DNA of 64,000 nucleotides, from contig NC_053403.1 of assembly GCF_016859285.1 (NCBI RefSeq), forward strand, positions 20,989,948-21,053,947, given 5' to 3'. Below the pieces are notes generated by a model. The model was given only the letters and a program-made list of their open reading frames with translations, searched no databases and was not told the DNA's origin. The stretch's first letter is position 1, and each line of letters begins with the position of its first letter. A program made the translations under genes and the position numbers. Below, one piece after another: positions 60,672 through 64,000 of this stretch. The DNA comes from Xiphias gladius (Eukaryota; Chordata; Actinopteri; Istiophoriformes; Xiphiidae).

Positions 60672-62929
60672 ATTGGATGTTCTTTGGGATTAAATTCTGT
60701 AATACAGGAGTGGAAGCACCATCACTGAATACACCATCAGAGCAACTGCTTTTCAAGAAAAAGAAATTGAAGCAGTAGAAATGGGAATATTTTTATGTAC
60801 AGATAATTATATAATAATTGTCTGACCTTTGTGTCCACTTTCATTTTAAAGGCTCGACACACTTAATGTTTGAACCACCTTTTTCAGAAAAAGTATGACT
60901 GTGACTTGTGGGGCTCGATCGATTCTCAGATTTAGTTAGAACTGGTCTGCAAATTTTTTTTTTAATCACTGAGAATAGTAAGAAAGATCCAGTGGCTCCA
61001 GTCAATAGATGGTTTCTATTTCTGTCTTAGGTGAAATTTCATTGACCATACACACTTGCAATGCAAGCACTGTTTAGGAGTTCTCCTTGTGCTCTGAAAT
61101 GCACAAATGCAGAACTCTGACTGGCAATATTTAGCTTACAATTAAAAACCAACCCTTTCACTATCTCTTGTATAGCCTGTCTCAGCCTGGTTTTTGTAAA
61201 GTAATTTGACCAAAAATGTTAAAAAAAAATGTAGACATGGTTTGACTACACAGCTATCCTCAGTATACGACTAAAATAGTTTCATATCTAAAGTGCTAAC
61301 CATTAGGCCTACTCTTTGCATCAGTCTATCACAATGAAAAACCATTTAAATGTTAAAAGAAAAATTCTACAGGTTGACAGAAGTCGCAATAAAGCAGAGT
61401 GCAGTCTGGCTTGCGGACATTTCATTCTGAAAAAAGGTATGGTCACATTACACTTCCATTCTACAAATATTTGGTCCCTTTCCCATTCACTTTTATTGAA
61501 GCACAAATGATGAAAAATTCCAAGCGTGGGTTTGCTATGATAGGGTAGATTTTCAGGTCCGAGTTCACCCTTGTTCAATTTCAACCAAGCGGATGTACTT
61601 GGTCGGCCGACAGAAATGAAGAACTTGGTATTCTAGCAAGTTTTTTTTTCACTATTTTCTGCACAACTCTGCACAACTTCAGTTGAAGATTACAAGTCAT
61701 TCACTAATATGAATATATTTTTTATAACTTTTAGCATGTTAATGCACAACGCTGGTAACATCAGTATTATTGTAAATTTAAAACAAAGAAAAAAGGTCTT
61801 TGAAGAAATACTCTTCCCTTGTTACATGTCATGCCCCTTGTCGCTCCCCATGATTCCTCTCTCTACACTGACGTTGGCTTCAAATAAAGGCAAAAATACA
61901 AAAATTCACAACTTTAAATTATTGATAAGGTTTGAATGAAACTTCATCAAGGAGAATGGTACTCCTGAAAAATGAAGCAATAAACTAGAGGAGATGAATC
62001 ACTCTATTGGATTTGTTTGTACTTCAGAAACATTCAGTCTATTCATGATTGGACAACTGTGTGACAAGAGTGGACTTTCTTGTGAGGGAAGAAAATTTTC
62101 AAAATGGTTTTGGCTGAGCACAGACGGATGCACCGAATATCACCAGGATTTGACTTTTTTAAATAAACAGATACTTATGCTATTGGCATAATTTAAAAAA
62201 AAAAGATTAAAATTCGTAAACACAACTTTAATTTGATCCTTGAGAAACCGTTGTTTTATTTTAAATCTCACAGTTCTTAAATAATAATTCACTGCCATCA
62301 TTCTTGGACCAACTCAGCAGTATCACTCACATCTTTACTAAAGGAAGTGGTGGAATCTTCTGCCGCTATCAATGCCCTTGTTGAAATATTCAGCAATGTA
62401 GCAAATACGACATCATTGTTACATATCCCATTAACTTAAACTTCAGTGGAGGCAAGTAAATTAGTTTTCTGAGGTATACAAATGTCCTAACCAATACTTT
62501 TATACAAAATACAGTATAGACTACATTTCACACTATCTAATATCTACTTTCTTTTCAATTTCAGATATCCTATTAACTGCAGGTGTCCTCACCAAAGAGG
62601 AGGCAAAGAAATCATGAGACACTCTAAACACCAAATGCACTAGAAACCCTAAATCCTCAAAACTGAAAGTTTCAACTAATCATTATTGCTGTCTCATGAG
62701 ATCATAACAATGATTACCTTAACAATGATTCTTTTGAAATTGAAACACCTTCTATTCTCTTGAACAAAGCTTCCTCAGTGGAGACAGACATACCAGAGAC
62801 CGATGGAGGAATTTAGTCAATAACTGTGATAACATTTTCCTCAATTGATAACGTACTGCCTCTGCAAGAGACAAAGACAATTCAACCAGAATTTCAACCA
62901 GGTTTTTTTCACTGAAACATCAGAGGTTG

Positions 62930-63260
62930 TAGAAGACAGGATGGCCAAGAGACCATGGAAAAAGTGTATTACAATTTGGCTAACCCGGGGAGTGGAAAGA
63001 CTCCACTAGGGTGTGCAGGATGAAACGGGTAAGAAAGTCGGACTGGAAAACGTCAAAGATTTTTTTTCATCAGAGCAGGACACCTATACTCCACCAGAAC
63101 ACATTTTAATAGAAACAGAGTTGTTTTCCCTAGACCTTTAAACCAATTCCAAACAGACTTAGGCGACATGCAAGCCTTGGCAGAACATAACGATGGATTT
63201 AATTAAGGGTTATAGATGTATTTTCAAAAAAGGCTCATGTGGTAGGTTGCTGGTTATTAT
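62930..63260 (+). mobile_element. Decayed Maverick/Polinton-type integrase fragment
   Basis: A broken reading frame (best frame near 63103-63204) gives FNRNRVVFPRPLNQFQTD and then LGDMQALAEHNDGFN, followed after a stop and a frame change by VIDVFSKKAHVV. This is the catalytic-core pattern (first and second aspartate of the DDE) of the integrases of Maverick/Polinton and related KRBA2-like elements. Upstream text (YYNLANPGSGK, then a QDTYT-like piece) fits the same protein. Several stops and shifts show it is dead. Only this part is recognised; no terminal repeats, polymerase or capsid genes were found. Confidence 0.65.
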
Positions 63261-64000
63261 TTTTGTCATGGTAAAAGCTGTTACATTGGGTATTGCAGGT
63301 CTTTGACTTTTACACCATGTAACTGGCGAATTGTTCATCTGTCTTTAACTTAGGTGACAGATTGTGAGGGTTGGTGATAAACTTTTTAAAAGCTAAGTGA
63401 ATACTTATTTTGGATATATACATCTAAATAAGTAAATATTTATTATTAGATTTATAAATAATAAATCAGCTTATCTGTTTACATTCTATGAGGATCTGTC
63501 AACTTATAAAAAACTAATAATGAAAGTAATAATGAAAATAATAATAATAATAATTTATTATAATTACGTCGATTGACGTTAAGACTTTTGAAAAGTGTGT
63601 TCTTTTTACGGTAATTTGACAGTATTGCTTGCAATAATAAATACCGGTACATCATCTTAAAGTACATGTTTACAGAAATAGAAGATATTAAAAAGAAAAA
63701 AAAATTAATGAAATAAGGTCATGAAATATGGTCTGAAATTGGGTGACACAATTTATTTAATAAATGTATCAAACGACTAATGAGACAACCCGAACATGGC
63801 GGTCCATTCATTCAACTTAAAGCTTCGAAGAGAATATACCAAAAACAAAAACAAATTACAAAAGTTTCAAAAGGTACCATAACAAGTGCATATGCTTTAT
63901 TACCACTATACTATATTGGCACTAATGGTTCAAATTGTAACTATTCAAAGAGTAATTTTCCTCTTAGTTATACAGCCATTCCTTCTCTTATTGATCCGTA
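63261..64000. other. AT-rich end of window
   Basis: No gene is seen. A TAA trinucleotide run lies at about 63520-63555. Confidence 0.6.

Larger units (their letters stand above)
57346..62929. other. Gene-poor region
   Basis: No host gene is supportable on either strand. It holds short pieces of interspersed repeats (57590-57720 and 59330-59420, the latter with TGTAGCTTCATATTTAGCGT) and two snapbacks (58961-58994, 60645-60671). The open frames at 59565-59248 (lysine/glutamate-rich) and 57875-57627 overlap repeat text and are not convincing genes. The rest is AT-rich without recognisable structure. Confidence 0.6.

Overview
The window looks like nuclear DNA of a ray-finned fish, probably a spiny-rayed teleost. 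The genes have short vertebrate-type exons with GT-AG introns. The background is AT-rich and full of Tc1/mariner copies, tRNA-headed SINE-like repeats, a 5'-truncated LINE and a Ty3/gypsy-type LTR element. A run of exactly 500 Ns (48501-49000) is a scaffold gap.

Layout, left to right. (1) 2507-3791: the last three coding exons of BROX (Bro1 domain plus a C-terminal CAAX box), plus strand. (2) 6486-8990: two nested Tc1-like elements. (3) 9220-10069: a FAM177 family gene (probably FAM177B, the neighbour of BROX in mammals), recognisable through four exons but with two in-frame stops. (4) 10281-10362: tRNA-Ser(GCT), minus strand. (5) 11745-19670 and 21642-31609: two tandem meprin A metalloprotease genes with matching exon structures. 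Copy 1 stops just after the MATH domain. Copy 2 stops inside an EGF module, and the fossil EGF/transmembrane exons still lie behind the stop. (6) 35908-50324: a subfamily-F-like adhesion GPCR on the minus strand. Twelve exons join in one frame to about 851 residues. (7) 53240-57079: an LTR retrotransposon whose integrase lies before the reverse transcriptase (Gmr1-like order). (8) 57-64 kb: no recognisable host gene; repeats and a decayed Maverick/Polinton-like integrase fragment near 63 kb.

BROX is a membrane-associated Bro1 protein. The meprins are secreted or surface astacin-type zinc proteases, and the receptor has Ig-like domains, a GAIN/GPS module and seven membrane spans. There are no operons; the genes are independent. 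Mammals keep BROX-FAM177B and MEP1A-ADGRF on different chromosomes, so the order here is a fish arrangement.

The most unusual signal is not a gene. About twenty near-perfect inverted duplications with very short spacers, unrelated in sequence to one another, are scattered through introns, repeats and spacers. Examples are a 44-bp stem with a 4-nt loop at 9747-9838 and a perfect 29-bp stem with a 2-nt centre at 12771-12830. This is far above chance. It suggests recurrent fold-back (template-switch) copying in this lineage, or a library or assembly artefact; the sequence alone cannot decide.
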